64,000 nt of DNA from Onchocerca lupi (Eukaryota; Nematoda; Chromadorea; Rhabditida; Onchocercidae): assembly GCA_028564675.1 (NCBI GenBank), contig JAOVVO010000053.1, positions 1-64,000 on the forward strand. The letters run 5' to 3'. Position 1 is the stretch's first letter, and every line of letters begins with the position of its first letter. The position numbers and the translations under genes were made by a program. This document shows positions 1-12,591 of this stretch, piece by piece. The notes under the pieces were generated by a model. That model searched no databases. It had not been told where the DNA came from and saw only the letters and a program-made list of their open reading frames with translations.

Positions 1-3000
1 GTAGACTGATTCTGATTTATTTCTAGCTGTTACATCACAAAAAAAAAAATATTTCGGAAATCACAATTTTCAGATTTTAAAGAGTGATTTTTAACTTTCT
101 GCTTTTTTATTTTTGTTATTTCGCTCTCGAATCATTCCACCGTTTCCTTGACTTTTTTGAAATGAGCCATGTATCTAGAAATCATAAATAATTTGATCGC
201 TCATTATTGGTATCTTTCCTTCTTCTTTAGTTCAATTTGTTGAATATAGCCATATTCGGGCATTGAAAGAAGGATTTCGACATTAAAGGATTCTATAGTC
301 TTATTTTCCTTTTACTATTTTCGTGTCAAATAAACTAATATGATATGAGTTCTCGTGATTTACTCTTTTATCATCTCGAGACATTTCTAATCCATATCTT
401 TTTTTATGAAAGCATGAGATATAAAGGCATTTTATCTGAACATTATTTATAATTTTTCATAATTGATAAAAAGTACGAAAGGGAAGTTATTTTTTTGCTT
501 TCTCCTATAGCAAGTGGGAATGAAAATTTGGTCCGCTGTGTTATAATTTTTTCGGATTCCTGGACCCTCGTTCATACTTCTGCCAGGAAATTTGTTAAGA
601 CTTTCGATATTGAAAACAAACAAAAAAAAGCTATGATTCATAATTTGATTTTTTTATGCGCTTTTCTTCTGCTATAAGACAGGAATGGATTCTCTTTGTC
701 ATAAATAGTTAAAATTCCTCGACGTATATAGTAATTCATCAGGACGAATTTCCTTATACTATTCTTCAACCTTTTGCAATCTTTCTCTTCAAACTTTTTT
801 CATTCGAAAGTTTCGTGTTCCGTTAATTTTTGCCTCAGACACTTGTCAAAGTGTATTCCTTATTTCTGATATTGTTAACCAAGAATTCTCGAAGCAGTTC
901 CTTCCCTCATTCTTGATTTTTCTATGGAATATATCGCAGTTGGTACTTGGCAAAAAGATGAATGTATCTTCATCTATCAATCACTTTCATCCATTGCTTT
1001 CTTTTTCAATCCCTAATTTATTTATATTAGCTTCTTTGCAATCTGAAGAATATTTGTTAGCAGATATCATTAGGGATCAAATTTCTGTACATCTTACCTC
1101 ATTTATCTCCATCATTCCTCTCATCAGCTTAAAAAGTGTTGACACTTTTCTCCATTATCTGTTTCATTAAAAACGTTCCGTGATAATCGTCTAAATTAGT
1201 CTATTAATAAGATTTTTTTTGATATATTTTATTATTCTTTTTTGCCACTTTACTTGCACAAATTTAAATGATATTAATAGTTGTATTCAACTGTATAGGG
1301 ATAGCAGTTCATTATGAAATGAAACTGAAAATGTAATTAAGGAATTCGAATGAATGACAGAATTCATTCCTCCATTTTTTTTTAATTTTCTTCTTTTTTT
1401 TAAATTGATAGAAAAGCAAGTCAAATCTAAATAAAGAACGTCAAATTTCATTGCTATTCGTGTGCCAAAGAAATGCTATACGAAAGTTGATACTATTTAA
1501 AAATGAAGTGAAATTAATATAATATTGAAGAAAAGTACATTATACGGAAGTATAATGTACTTTTCTTCAATATATAACCATAAATTACTGGTCTTATCAC
1601 TCGAATCCTGAGAAGATGACTGTTATTTGTATCAACTGATAAGATAGCAAATTCATAATTCTTAAAAGTCCAATTTTTCAGAAATTTATTTGCACACTTA
1701 AAATATTAGTGACTTATATCTTATTCATCATAAGAAATGATCGTGATATTAAAAAATATTTCCGATGAAGGCAGCTGAAGTATTTTTTTAACAGAATTTA
1801 GCAATTTATCTTGACTGAAATCATTAATGCAGCGGTTTAAGGTTTTCCGAAACGATCCATATTTGTAGAAAGATTTATGATGGAACTGCTTTCATACATT
1901 CAAATTGATTAAAGCAAAAATTTAATTTTTGAAAACTTTGACGAAAACGATAGCTGTTTCAGCAACATATTGAAATCTTTAAAAGTTTCTCATTTTTCTC
2001 ACCTTTTTTTTTTAAATTAATTTACAATATTTATATACAGCTATTCAAATTTTTGAGCAGAAGGATGATTGCATTTCGTTGCTCATTTCGCTATTGTTGG
2101 AAAAGGATTACTTTATTTCTAGCATTACGGTCATACCAATTTTTAAATTTGAGATTTGCGTAGGCCATTCATTTGCATTGAATGAATAGAATTATATGTA
2201 TCACTAGGAAGAATGTTTACAGTGGATCATATAAATATCCATTTTAAAACTTAAATTTGTATGGGAAGTCGCTAAACATTTAAATTTAAGAGAAAAAAAC
2301 ATATCTAGCATTTTCATCATTTTATTAAAAAGTACAACAGCTTAATAAAAAAAAAAAAAAAAAAATCTTGGAAGGAACATTTTATGTTGTTTATGCGATA
2401 TCGTTGTTTCTATTTAAGCTTCCATTAATTCTGTTCGATTCTATTTTTGCATTTTGTCAATTTGCATATAATTTGCGTTTTATCAATGGGATAAAGATTA
2501 TACCATCAAAATGCTATTATAGTTAAGTAGAAAATATTAGTTAGATGAAATATAAGTGAAATAAATGGTGAAATAAATGATTAAGTGAAATGATTAGGTT
2601 TTATGTGCTATATTAGAAAAATGAAAAATGTAATATTTCGCTGCACCGGCTTGATTGCTCAACTATAAATATTAATGTCTGAGTAATGGATATGGTTAAT
2701 ATCATTGGATACCTTTTTATTTTTCAGATTTAAAATTTCTAACAGAAACCTCACAAAATAACGATAATGACCTCATATATGGCTTATTTGATATACTGTA
2801 TGTTCAGTCAGATATTCAGCACGAAAATGAATATTTCAAACTCTGAAAAAATTTTAAAAATTTAAAACATTTATTTTCGTGAAGAGTATCCAATTGAGTT
2901 CGATTCCTGAAGAATAGAACATTTCTCAAGAAAATTCTTAGGAACAGACAGCATGAAATATATTCGATAACATCAAAATTTGATTCTTTGTTAACTAACA

Positions 3001-3130
3001 TGCGCTGAGAGAATCAAGTTTTGATATTGTCGAGAATCGGATTTTGATCTCTGTCCTTAAGAATGGCATAATTAAGTTTGATTCAAGTATAATATAGCCA
3101 TCCCAAGAGTACATCACAAGAATATTCCAG
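1..3130. other. Upstream region of jun-1, no confident gene
   Basis: AT-rich sequence with short open frames on both strands but no recognisable protein domain and no chain of exons with matching phases. It should hold the missing first exon(s) and promoter of the Jun gene, because the first recognised Jun exon at 3131 begins at a splice acceptor with two bases of a split codon and has no usable ATG upstream in frame. The one clear structure is the hairpin at 1522-1573. A 20-base A run lies near 2347. Confidence 0.6.
1522..1573. repeat. Perfect 24-bp inverted repeat (hairpin)
   Basis: Positions 1522-1545 and 1550-1573 are exact reverse complements (24 bases each) separated by the 4-base loop GGAA. 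The arm starts ATATTGAAGAAAAGTACATT. Pairing does not continue into the flanks. It could be a tiny foldback element, the remnant of a palindromic insertion, or a transcribed stem-loop. The loop is short for a microRNA precursor. Confidence 0.9.
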
Positions 3131-6100
3131 ATGCGTTGACACAGGTACAGCAATTGAACGGATTTGTTCCATCGCCAGCACTTCTAAATTCTCCAAGTTT
3201 TTTGGCTCCTTTGTTCCAGTCGGTTACCGCATCAACCAATAATAACGATCAAATGAAAACGGTGAAAAGTCCGGTACTTACAAGTCCGAATAGGTAAGCT
3301 TTTTATCATCATATTTGAATTTCATTAATTTTTATGAACTAAGAGATTAAATCTCGGAAGAATGCGCTGGAAAGAAAATTTGTTGCTAAAAAGGTTATTC
3401 TCTTTCTAACTGCAGCTTTCTTGCTAACTTTTTTTATTTAATCTATTTTAAAGTGTGTTTTTTTATTCTCGATTCCGATTTTTGCTATTTGTTAACTTAC
3501 TTTCTCTTAATTCTGGATTTTTAATGCCAGATAGAATGTCTATCACTTCCAAATTATTGATTTCAGCAGTCATTTTGATTTTAGCATGCATCTTAACTTC
3601 TTAGACTTGCAATTTGCTTGAATATTTCGACTTTTTTAAATTATCTTTTAATATATTTCAATAAATATGAAAGAAGGGAGGGATAGTTTTAATTAGCTCA
3701 AATATTCTCAAATATTCTAGATGCATTTTTATAATTGTTGCAGTAATATTTACTTATATCTTCCAACAGGCAGATCGATGGTTGGAATTCTGTGTCATAA
3801 TTTGTGTTTGCTTCGTAATTTATGATATACTATACTGATAATAAACTAGAAGTTATTGAATTGGGTTGTAGACATTGTGTGTTAGGATTAAGTGAAGAAA
3901 TTACATTAATCAAAATTCATTATTATAAGAAATGCAGGATTTAAAGAATGAGTTATTTAAGACCTAAGAATGAGTTGTTTAAGCATCAAATTTATTACAG
4001 CGATCATGAATTACATCAACATTTTTGTGCCACTGGATTCTTTGCAAAACTTTCGTCAACAGATTATTTGGTTTTTATACGCTTATTAAAAAAGAAAATT
4101 GAGAATCGTGCCAATAAACACTTTCTATGCTTTAGCCTGTTTATAGCCCTAACTCTAAAGAAATATGTAGCCAATCCAAGCATTATTCCAGTAGTAACCA
4201 AAGCTTGTAAGAAATCTTTTCGGATGAATCGTAAAAAAAGAGAAACCTTTCTTTTCTTTAACATCCTTTTCGGATGAAACTCGCAAGAAATTTCTTCGGA
4301 TAAAGTTATTCGTAAAAAGTCTTTTCAAGTGAAGTTCGTAAGAAATCTTTCTGGACGAAGTTTTTAAGAAAAGACATATTCATATCGTATAACTTGCTCG
4401 CAGATGATAACATGTTAGCATGTTATTATCATTATCTGTAAAATAGTTACCAATTTCTCTCATTCTGAATTGTTAATATCTGACAGAGCAGCGGCATAAT
4501 TGCAGCAGCAACAGCAGTAGCAGTTTTAGTGAAGCATGACAGCATCATACAAGCATGCATTGCAGCGCGAGACTCAAGAGGGGAACGGAGGCGTGTATCG
4601 TGCATTGTGCCACTTGTCAGGTGTGCTGCTGCTTGTCAAGCGGGATTTTGTACGAAAACTGTCTGGCTATTATTAGTTATGGATGGAATGGAATGATTGC
4701 TGCTGGAGGAAGAGGTAGATGTAGTGCATAGCACGCCTACCTGCACCCTCCTGTATTGCTGCTTGCACCACACTCTTCCATACCCATCCGAAATGCGCAC
4801 GGGCGACCGTTTCGAATAAAACGAACCGATCGACGATTATTTTAGTCTCCAGCAGAAATGCACATACAACGAAATGCATTTCTGCTCTGTTTTGGCTTGC
4901 TTTTGATTGTTTTGGATGAGTCACTGATGCAGTGCAGTCATAGCAGCAGCTGCAGCTTGCATGCCATACCCTTTCGTTACATCTGGCGAACGCACTGTTT
5001 ACTCTTCCATTTTTACACCACCCGATAGATACTTTCTACCTACCCACCCACCTACTTATTTATGTATCTATCTATTGTTGTCATCGTATTGTACTCTTCT
5101 CTTCACATATAACAGATTGATCTAAGGGAAGTGATTTACTTCCTTGATTGATATGTCTTTGATTATTTTTGATAATTGATATGATAATAGTAGTCTGTCC
5201 CATGTAGCATTGGTATAACAAACAGTTTTTTTGACATTATTTTGGACTTATATTATTAATTTGTTGTCTGTAAGTTTTGTACATCTGGTCTCGATTATTT
5301 GTCAAATTTAATGTTATTTGCTCAGGTTTAAATTTATATTACCCGCTAAATTTCTCGTCTCTTTTCATCTTCCATTTGATTACCGTGTATCTTCTTTTCA
5401 TTACTTTTTTCCTTCAGTTTTATTTATAAATTTCAAAATTTTGGTAATTCGAAAATGTTTCACTGCTGTTATTTATGAAAAGTCGAAAGGTTGCTTTTAT
5501 AATGTTAAAATTCTTACATTTTCAATCGTTACATTTACAATCGATTTTTGGATTATTCATCTGCCTGAAAGATAAGCTTGGCTCAAATCCGTTATGGAAT
5601 GAAAAAGTTTTCCCTCTGTCTTTTAAGGGAAAACTTCATTTGGATACTGTGATTTCTCATTCTTCAGATAACTTGAAAAACATTTCTTTGCTGAAAAATT
5701 CACAGTGTATTTCTCAACTTTTTAATTTTATATCTTTATTTTGTGTCATAAAATTCGCAACTGAGTAAGAGTGTATTTCATTTCATTCCTTCTAGTTCCT
5801 TTATCAAGAATTGAAAAATTTTGCTGGAATCTCAAAATTATTCTTTCTTTCAGGGAATCTTTATCAGTAATAATGCAGGCAGCTATGAGTGGTATGGGTT
5901 CGCTTGCTGGTTACAGTTTCACGCAGTTAACTCCAACTCAACTTACGCCTTATGCTGTAGCAACATCATCTGCGCCAATAACAACAACGACAGCTTCTGT
6001 ACTTCAACAACAACCGGTCGGTTCATCATCAGCCACTACAGCTATTATGCATCTCGATGATATAACCATGAAGAATGAATTACCAGGTTTTTATTTTCAT

Positions 6101-8979
6101 TTATCTATTCATTTGTCTTTATTTATATCTTTATATTTCATTAATATTACATATGCAAAAAATTTTTCTCGATGACTCAGATTTTGTTGTTTTTCTCTGA
6201 AACATATGCATAAAATTATAGGAAAAGATCATTTCTCTCCTTTTTATTCTTTCTGATGTGTATTGACGTTTGCATTCTACATATTATCTCAAGATTGTGG
6301 TTTGTGATCATCATCGGAAAAAGCGAAAGTAATAGCTTCTGCTGACGGCGTGTTTTTGCGGTACAAATACTTCGGTACTTAAGATTATATTTCTCAGTGT
6401 AATGAATTTATTTCGCAATTTTAGGTTGCAGTTCGGTAACATCTCTGCAGTCCGAAAGTATCAACGATACATCAACTTATGATGCTTATGCAACCAGTGA
6501 AAGTAATGAAATGGAAGCATGTGCATCATCAATACGTTCAAGTGTCAGTCCTCGAAGTCAGGAAGAGCATGTTTTTATGGGTCCATTTTCGTATGTTTTC
6601 TTTATAATAATATATTTAATTTTTTATGTTTGGAATAGTTTTAGAAGTGTTCTGTTTAAATTGTCTTGAATGCAACTTGCAGAAAGTAAATTTTTTGTCC
6701 TATGCCCTTTTTGGATGTGTGTATGTTTGTTTGCATTCTATTGTTGAATTAATGTTTTCATGACAGTTTCGTCTCATTTTAACCTTCCTTTCCTTTCCTT
6801 TTGTGTGCGTCATTTCTGTGCGTTTGCAAGTTTTTTAGCTTTCATTGAATGCATGAAAGCAAATAAAAGAGGGGAAAATAATTAAGCGAAATTTTATTGG
6901 TGAAAATGGTATGCAGCTAAAATATAGAGATCGAATGTTTTGTAATGTTACAAAAGCACTTGATTCGAAATGCAAGAAGATATAGAAAATGATTCCAACT
7001 GTAGAGATGTTTCTTGCAGATACGAAAATAATAGTTTTTTTTAAGGGCGTGAAATAAAATATTTTAAGGAAATTGATCATAAATAATATATTTGTCGATA
7101 TGTGCAATATTAATATAAAATGTATAGAATTTGTTCTTGAAATTTTTATATATTGTAATATAAGATTGTTTTTCTCAAATATTTTCAAATGTTTAAAACA
7201 TATTGTGTGAAATTTTTCTCCTTTTTTTTTTTTTTTGTAAGTCTAATGTTCGGTCTGTGAGATTTATATACCTGGTTATAAGTTAGGAAAGTTGTACAAA
7301 AAATTTTCTGAATTCTTATATTGATATTTATATTGTGACTAATCCTACATACCATACAAATGATATGTGCAGATATCATTATGTGAGCTGCAAATTCACT
7401 CTATATTCAGTCATCTGGACATCAGACGTCAATTAAATTGCAAAAAAATGCACTAGCTAGAAAAATTCTGGGAATATAGTGCAGCAAAAGGAGTCAATAA
7501 TACATAAGCATATAATATATGAGAAAAATCACGTACGGATGATAAACTTAGATCGAAAAGATAAACTTAGATTCTTAAGATAGATTAGAAATCATCGGAA
7601 AGCTTCTTTATTATAGTCTGTCAATTTACAGTATGGACATCAAACATCATTTATCTTCCTCCATTAAGGTGAACGATGGAGTGATTTCTGTTAATATTCA
7701 TAATTTCTTAATTCTTTCTGATATTTTTGTTCGGTATCCACTTAATTGCACATAGTTATCTCAACTATTTAATAAAGTAAATTACTTTCCATAAATCCAT
7801 AAATTACTCCAACCTTTAAATTTCTTTTATTTGAGTTTTTTCCTATCATTAATTGCCTTTTTCACAATTTCATTTCAAAAAATTGAAGTGACATATGAAG
7901 GGAACCACTATGAAAAGTTATTGCTATAATTCTCTAAAAAAATAAGGAAATTAAATCTTAAACATCTAATAGATTTTGCAGCGGTGATAGTTATGATGCA
8001 CTAGAACAGGAGAAGAAAAAGCTGGAAAGAAAGAGGGCGCGCAACCGTCTAGCGGCATCAAAATGTAGGCAGAAAAAATTGCAGAAAATAAATGATCTCG
8101 AGAAACAGGTCTGATATAGATGGTTATTACTTTTCTTCGATGTTCATTTTATTTTATTACCCATAAAATAAAAAATTTCTGTGCTTATAGTTAGCAATTT
8201 TTGTTTTCGCTTGGTCCTTTTTTCAAGAGTAGAAATTTTTCTTCATTATAATTTCTTGAAGTTTGTGTCTGCTCAGATGTGAACCAAGTGATTTTAGATT
8301 TTGAAAATATTAAACCTCTATGGATTTTATTTGATTAAAATATTTTTTATCAGCTTGAACTCATTGATTCTCCAAAAACTGCACAATCCTCTGGATTTTT
8401 TTAGAAATCAGTGGAACACATGTTTAGTTCTTTCAATTGCTGTTTATCTTTTGCATACTGTATAGTTTAATTTCGAGTGGGATTTTTGATATGTTGATTA
8501 GAAGTAATAAATGGATTTAGTGTCAGAATTTTGTATTTTGAGATTGAAGCTGGTCAAAATGGATTTTTTGAAGATCTATAAATGAATTGTTGTGTATTGT
8601 TTATTTTAGTGGTTTTATCCGATTTTTTTCGGAGGCAGAAGAGAATATTGAATTTTTAATTTTTTTGGAAAAATTTTATTGATTGTATAGTGCATGAGAA
8701 TTGCGAGGATTAATGTTAAAATTGAGTTTTTGAACGAAATATAGAGCGACCAAAATCGTCTTTCATTTTTTATTTTCTAAAATTTATTTTGTGAAATTGA
8801 GAATTGTTATTTGTTTATTCGTTTCACTACAGGTAGAAGAAGAGAAGCTCAGAGCGAGTCGTTTGAATGGGGATCTTAAACTTTTGGAGACATCTATTGC
8901 TCAGCTAAGGCAACTGCTTCAGGAACACCATAATAATGGTTGTCCCATATCTGCTAAAGTGATCTCAACAAAATTCTAG
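3131..8979 (+). CDS. jun-1: Jun family bZIP transcription factor (AP-1), 5' end not found
   Basis: A nuclear DNA-binding protein that dimerises through a leucine zipper, typically with Fos, and binds AP-1 (TGACTCA) sites. Exons seen: 3131-3293, 5854-6086, 6425-6590, 7982-8108, 8833-8979 (stop TAG), all joining in phase, about 277 residues. Exon 4 encodes the basic region (KRARNRLAASKCRQKK, the Jun signature with the NxxAAxxCR contact residues). Exon 5 encodes the zipper heptads and the tail HHNNGC, which aligns with the HVNSGC tail of vertebrate c-Jun. Exons 1-3 are Ser/Thr/Gln-rich and fit a transactivation region. The first seen exon starts at an acceptor with a split codon, so at least one upstream exon is missing. 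An ATG at 5873 inside exon 2 could start a shorter isoform. The family call is firm; the exact 5' structure is not. Confidence 0.93.
4490..5050 (+). promoter_or_regulatory. CAG-rich, GC-elevated island inside jun-1 intron 1; possible internal promoter
   Basis: Within the 2.56 kb intron between the first two recognised Jun exons the base composition shifts to clearly higher GC, with runs of GCA/CAG trinucleotides near 4500-4530 and 4940-4960 and a perfect AP-1 element TGAGTCA at 4917-4923. It contains no in-frame exon that I can join. Position, composition and the AP-1 site suggest an alternative promoter or enhancer for a shorter Jun isoform starting at the ATG at 5873. This is inference: the composition and motif are seen, the function is not. 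Confidence 0.35.
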
Positions 8980-9488
8980 TTAGCTTTGTTTCTTTTGTTT
9001 TTTGCTAGTTTTGATTTGTAGTTTTCTTCAAAACTTTCAACTTAAAAGTCATTCATTGTTTCATGTGATGGAAATGTTGTTTATTGTGAATGGTTTTAAA
9101 TTTTTGGATATTTCTAAATCATTCCAGTAATTTTGAATTTCATATCTAATTGCTGCATTTTTCTACTCAGAAATGATGAGGCTGAATAGCGATATCTTCA
9201 TTCAAATTCTAGCGTATTGTTCGATTACATTTGATCACGTCTTTATCAATGGAATTCCAGTCATAGGAATTTTATAATTCTTGTTCAAATTTCTTTTAAA
9301 ATAGATTATAATTCTAGTTGAATTCGGAAATGCAGATGTGCCCACGTGGGATTCGTAGCCAGTTTTCTGATTTCATGATATGTTTTTCATCTTTCTTAGT
9401 TCAATCTTTGCCTTATATGTTTCGTTTATACCAGGGTGCAACTAATTTTGTTTTCCTTAATTACTATTACTTTTTCGTACCATAACAG

Positions 9489-9575
9489 AATCATTTGCTG
9501 GAAGATGATAGCGATACTGTAATTATTCGGAAGCAGGAAGAGTTTTGTTGGATTCCTCCCTTCAATCGAAATTAA
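9489..9575 (+). other. Candidate alternative terminal exon of jun-1
   Basis: After an acceptor (CCATAACAG, ending 9488) there is a 28-codon open frame with a charged, coding-looking composition (NHLLEDDSDTVIIRKQEEF...) ending in TAA. It could be joined in frame from a weak donor inside the last Jun exon (after GCT AAA, before GTGATC). Only sequence plausibility supports it; the canonical Jun C-terminus is already complete at 8979. Confidence 0.3.
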
Positions 9576-10374
9576 TTCTTTATTTTGCTTTTTCGATCAA
9601 AGTTTGCGTCAAACTTTTGGATTATGTGGATTACTCGGCTTAATTTAGAATATGGTTGTGTGTATTAATTTCTATAAGGGTTGTATATTAATTAAAATAT
9701 CCTTTATCGTAAATTATATATTTCTTATCTTTCTTAAATCTAGTTTTATCATTTTCATTTCCATTTATAATTATTCCCTTAAATTCTGGTATTAATGCAA
9801 AGTTTTTCTTCATTTCGGTATTTTCACTTCAATCATTTTTTTTCGCCTTGATTAGTAAATTCATTTTCGGACACGAATATGAACGAACTTATGTTCCTTC
9901 ACTAATGACTATGAAAGGGTCTTGCAACAATAAGTGAAATATTAGATGAAATTTTTGATGTCTAGTTATCTTCTGAAGGAAATTGTTGTATGTTCCCTTT
10001 CATTGTCTCATAATTCTATGTTAATAATTGTTGATATAAGTTTCTTAAATGAATAAATTTTGGGCATTTTGTCATTTGCAAGTTTTCACGGACGCAAATT
10101 TTTTTTGCATCAGAATTAGGATCAGTTTGCATAGCTCTTATTTCTGCGAAGTCGACTTATTCATAAGTTCACTTCTCAATTTATGTCTGTTCAGATATTA
10201 TATAGTAGCATGAATTATGTTTTGGCTTAATCAAAAACAGAATAAAAACACGTGGTTCTACGGGAAACAATTTGAATTTTTATGAAAGTAATAATTCTAT
10301 TTCACAGTATCCATTGCAATATAATGGAAAAGAGGTCATAGGTTGTAGTTTTATGCAATTTCTTCTTACTGAAG

Positions 10375-10411
10375 AGCTGGACCAGCCACGTGGAACGTGG
10401 CTGGTCCAGCT
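10375..10411. repeat. 17-bp perfect inverted repeat
   Basis: AGCTGGACCAGCCACGT at 10375-10391 is followed, after a 3-base loop, by its exact reverse complement at 10395-10411. The arm is GC-rich against an AT-rich background. It could form a stable stem-loop if transcribed, either as a terminator-like or processing structure downstream of Jun or as a small foldback insertion. Confidence 0.85.
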
Positions 10412-12591
10412 AGTCTGAAAGTTCTTAAACATGCGCGTACTCGAATGCAGCGTAATTTAGAATGGAGAATTTGAAACGTTATGGGGCGAATAACAACGGA
10501 CAGTTACATTTTTATTAATATAAATTGAAGACAAATTGATGTGCAATTCTATTCTGCAAATCGCCATTTATGAATTCAGAACTTTGATGAGGATTACTTT
10601 TCTACTGATGAAAATGTAGTTTATGTTATTTAAATCCCTGGATTGAGGGACTTAATTTTCAAATGATGAAGATATACGTGAAATAAGCCATTGAAAATCC
10701 ATCATGTGTCTAAAATTTTGCATCATAAAGTTGCTCGACTCAAATTTATGGTATCTTTTCAACGGAAATGAAATTTTCTGCGAGATATTTCTTAACGGAT
10801 GAAGCGTTTCTTATCATTGTTTAAGAAATGGGAGAAGACTTCAAATGTGCAGATTTGAACGTGTTTCTGCCAGTAATGTAAGGTAAATATGTCACGGTAA
10901 ACTAAAACCTAGCTAAAAATTTGCAAAAAATCATAGACAAAATAGCTTCTGGATGCTCCATACAGTGAATATCTTTTATTTATATTCCAAATTTCATTTT
11001 ATTTTTTGTTTTTTTCGACTGTCACTCAAATTCCTGTCTTAATTGTTCATTAGAAATCGATAACTTCCACTTACCCTTTGAAATACATTTCTGATCTGAT
11101 GCTGATTTTACTACATCCTAACAGGTTGCTATTGATATTGCACAAGCATAATCATCAATCATCATTATTATTAATTACTGCATAATCATCAATTCCATTA
11201 TTGCTAATTAATGATTTTAACTTTATTTCTCCTCAGAAGTTGACATTGATTGGTCTTTTGTCTTTTTAATTAAATATGAAATAATTAAATTAATAGCATA
11301 CTGGATTAAAATTAAAATAAATTATGTAGAATGGTTTGAAACTTAAAGTGAACTTTTGATGCCAAATAAGTAATTTAATTTATGAATCTTAACCCTAAAG
11401 TGCATCGTTATGAATTCTTCAGCTGAAAAATAAGGTAATTGCTGATTTAATCTCGTAAATCCTACCTCTTTGGCGCCGGTACATTTTCTCCCAATCACTT
11501 ATAAACTGAGTTTTTTTAATAATTTTTATAGTTTAATTAAGCTGCATATTTTTCCAAATTCCTTCTTGAATTTGTGTAAATTTATATTAATGATTAAATA
11601 ATCATTCTTTCTATTTAAAAAAAAAAAAAATCCTAAAAAAAAAACAACTTTTTTTTTATTCTTCCTATTTGCAGTTTTATTTTCTGAAATCAGTTTATTA
11701 TTTCGCATTTGTTAGGATAACATTGTTTCAGCAGTTGCAACGAATAGCAGCTTTATCATATTGTTATCGTTATCTTCGTTGTATCATTACTATCACTTTA
11801 ATTACTGTCGTAAAACGTCGGTTAATATGTTTAGCTCAACTTTAGCCGCAAATATTCTTTTAGTAACTTTCTTAAAAGTTGCTCAGAAATAATATTTTTA
11901 AAATCCAAATGGAACTGACTTGCGTTTAATTGTTTTCCACTTGATTTATTTAGATCATAAATTATACATCCAATCTGTTCATAATATTCAATTAAACTTT
12001 TTGTCTCATCTTTAATAGACTCAGAAAAAGATGTGAAACATCCATTCAGAAGACTGGTTTAGTTGAAAATCTGAATAAAACATAAATAATTTGATAAGAA
12101 GAAGGAACCCTGAAAATGAAAAATTATTCCTGATTTGTTAGAAATTAGGTTGAATTGATATTGAATTGATATCCACTGTTAAATTGCAAAAAAAGAGAAG
12201 AGAGTCTACAATTGTGACATTAACATAATTATTTCAAAATTTCGAATTTCGAGACATTTTTTGGAATAATGCAACATTATTAAGCAAAAATTTGAACATT
12301 TGGCACAAATTCTTCTTAAAATTTCCTATAAACTGCAAAGAAATTAAAATTTATATTCTTTTATATTATACCAAACTCAGCCAGCTACTTGGCCAGATGT
12401 ATTGCGGGTCCCAGTAGACCAAAGAGGAATCTTTTTGTTCAATATCGTGATGGGTGTGTCAAAGATGAAGAATACTGGGGCGGAGTTCATTGACATCTTT
12501 TGGCTCTTGAAATCACCAACCAGAGAAGGAAGATTTGAACTCAGTCGATTTCTAACCTTTGGATGGCACGCTTGGTGCTCGAATAGCCTGG

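Larger units (their letters stand above)
8980..12591. other. Intergenic region between jun-1 and agrin
   Basis: A 3.6 kb AT-rich stretch downstream of Jun. It holds a possible alternative Jun terminal exon (9489-9575), a 17-bp inverted repeat (10375-10411) and, just before agrin, a block of higher GC with overlapping open frames on both strands (about 12377-12688). No other gene is supported. Confidence 0.6.

Noticed and set aside
913..1170. 85-codon plus-strand open frame
   Set aside because: Low-complexity hydrophobic composition, no domain, no flanking splice signals that extend it; typical of chance frames in AT-rich DNA.
2728..2797. Possible upstream Jun exon between TTTTCAG and CTGTATG
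   Set aside because: Open in one frame, but it ends in phase 2 (or 0) while the next Jun exon at 3131 needs phase 1, so it cannot join directly, and it has no clear Jun similarity.
4673..4924. Minus-strand open frame in the jun-1 intron island
   Set aside because: Explained by the higher GC of the island; no recognisable similarity and no supporting splice structure.
6835..7379. Two minus-strand open frames in a jun-1 intron
   Set aside because: Rich in I, F, N and K as expected from AT-rich noncoding DNA; no domain.
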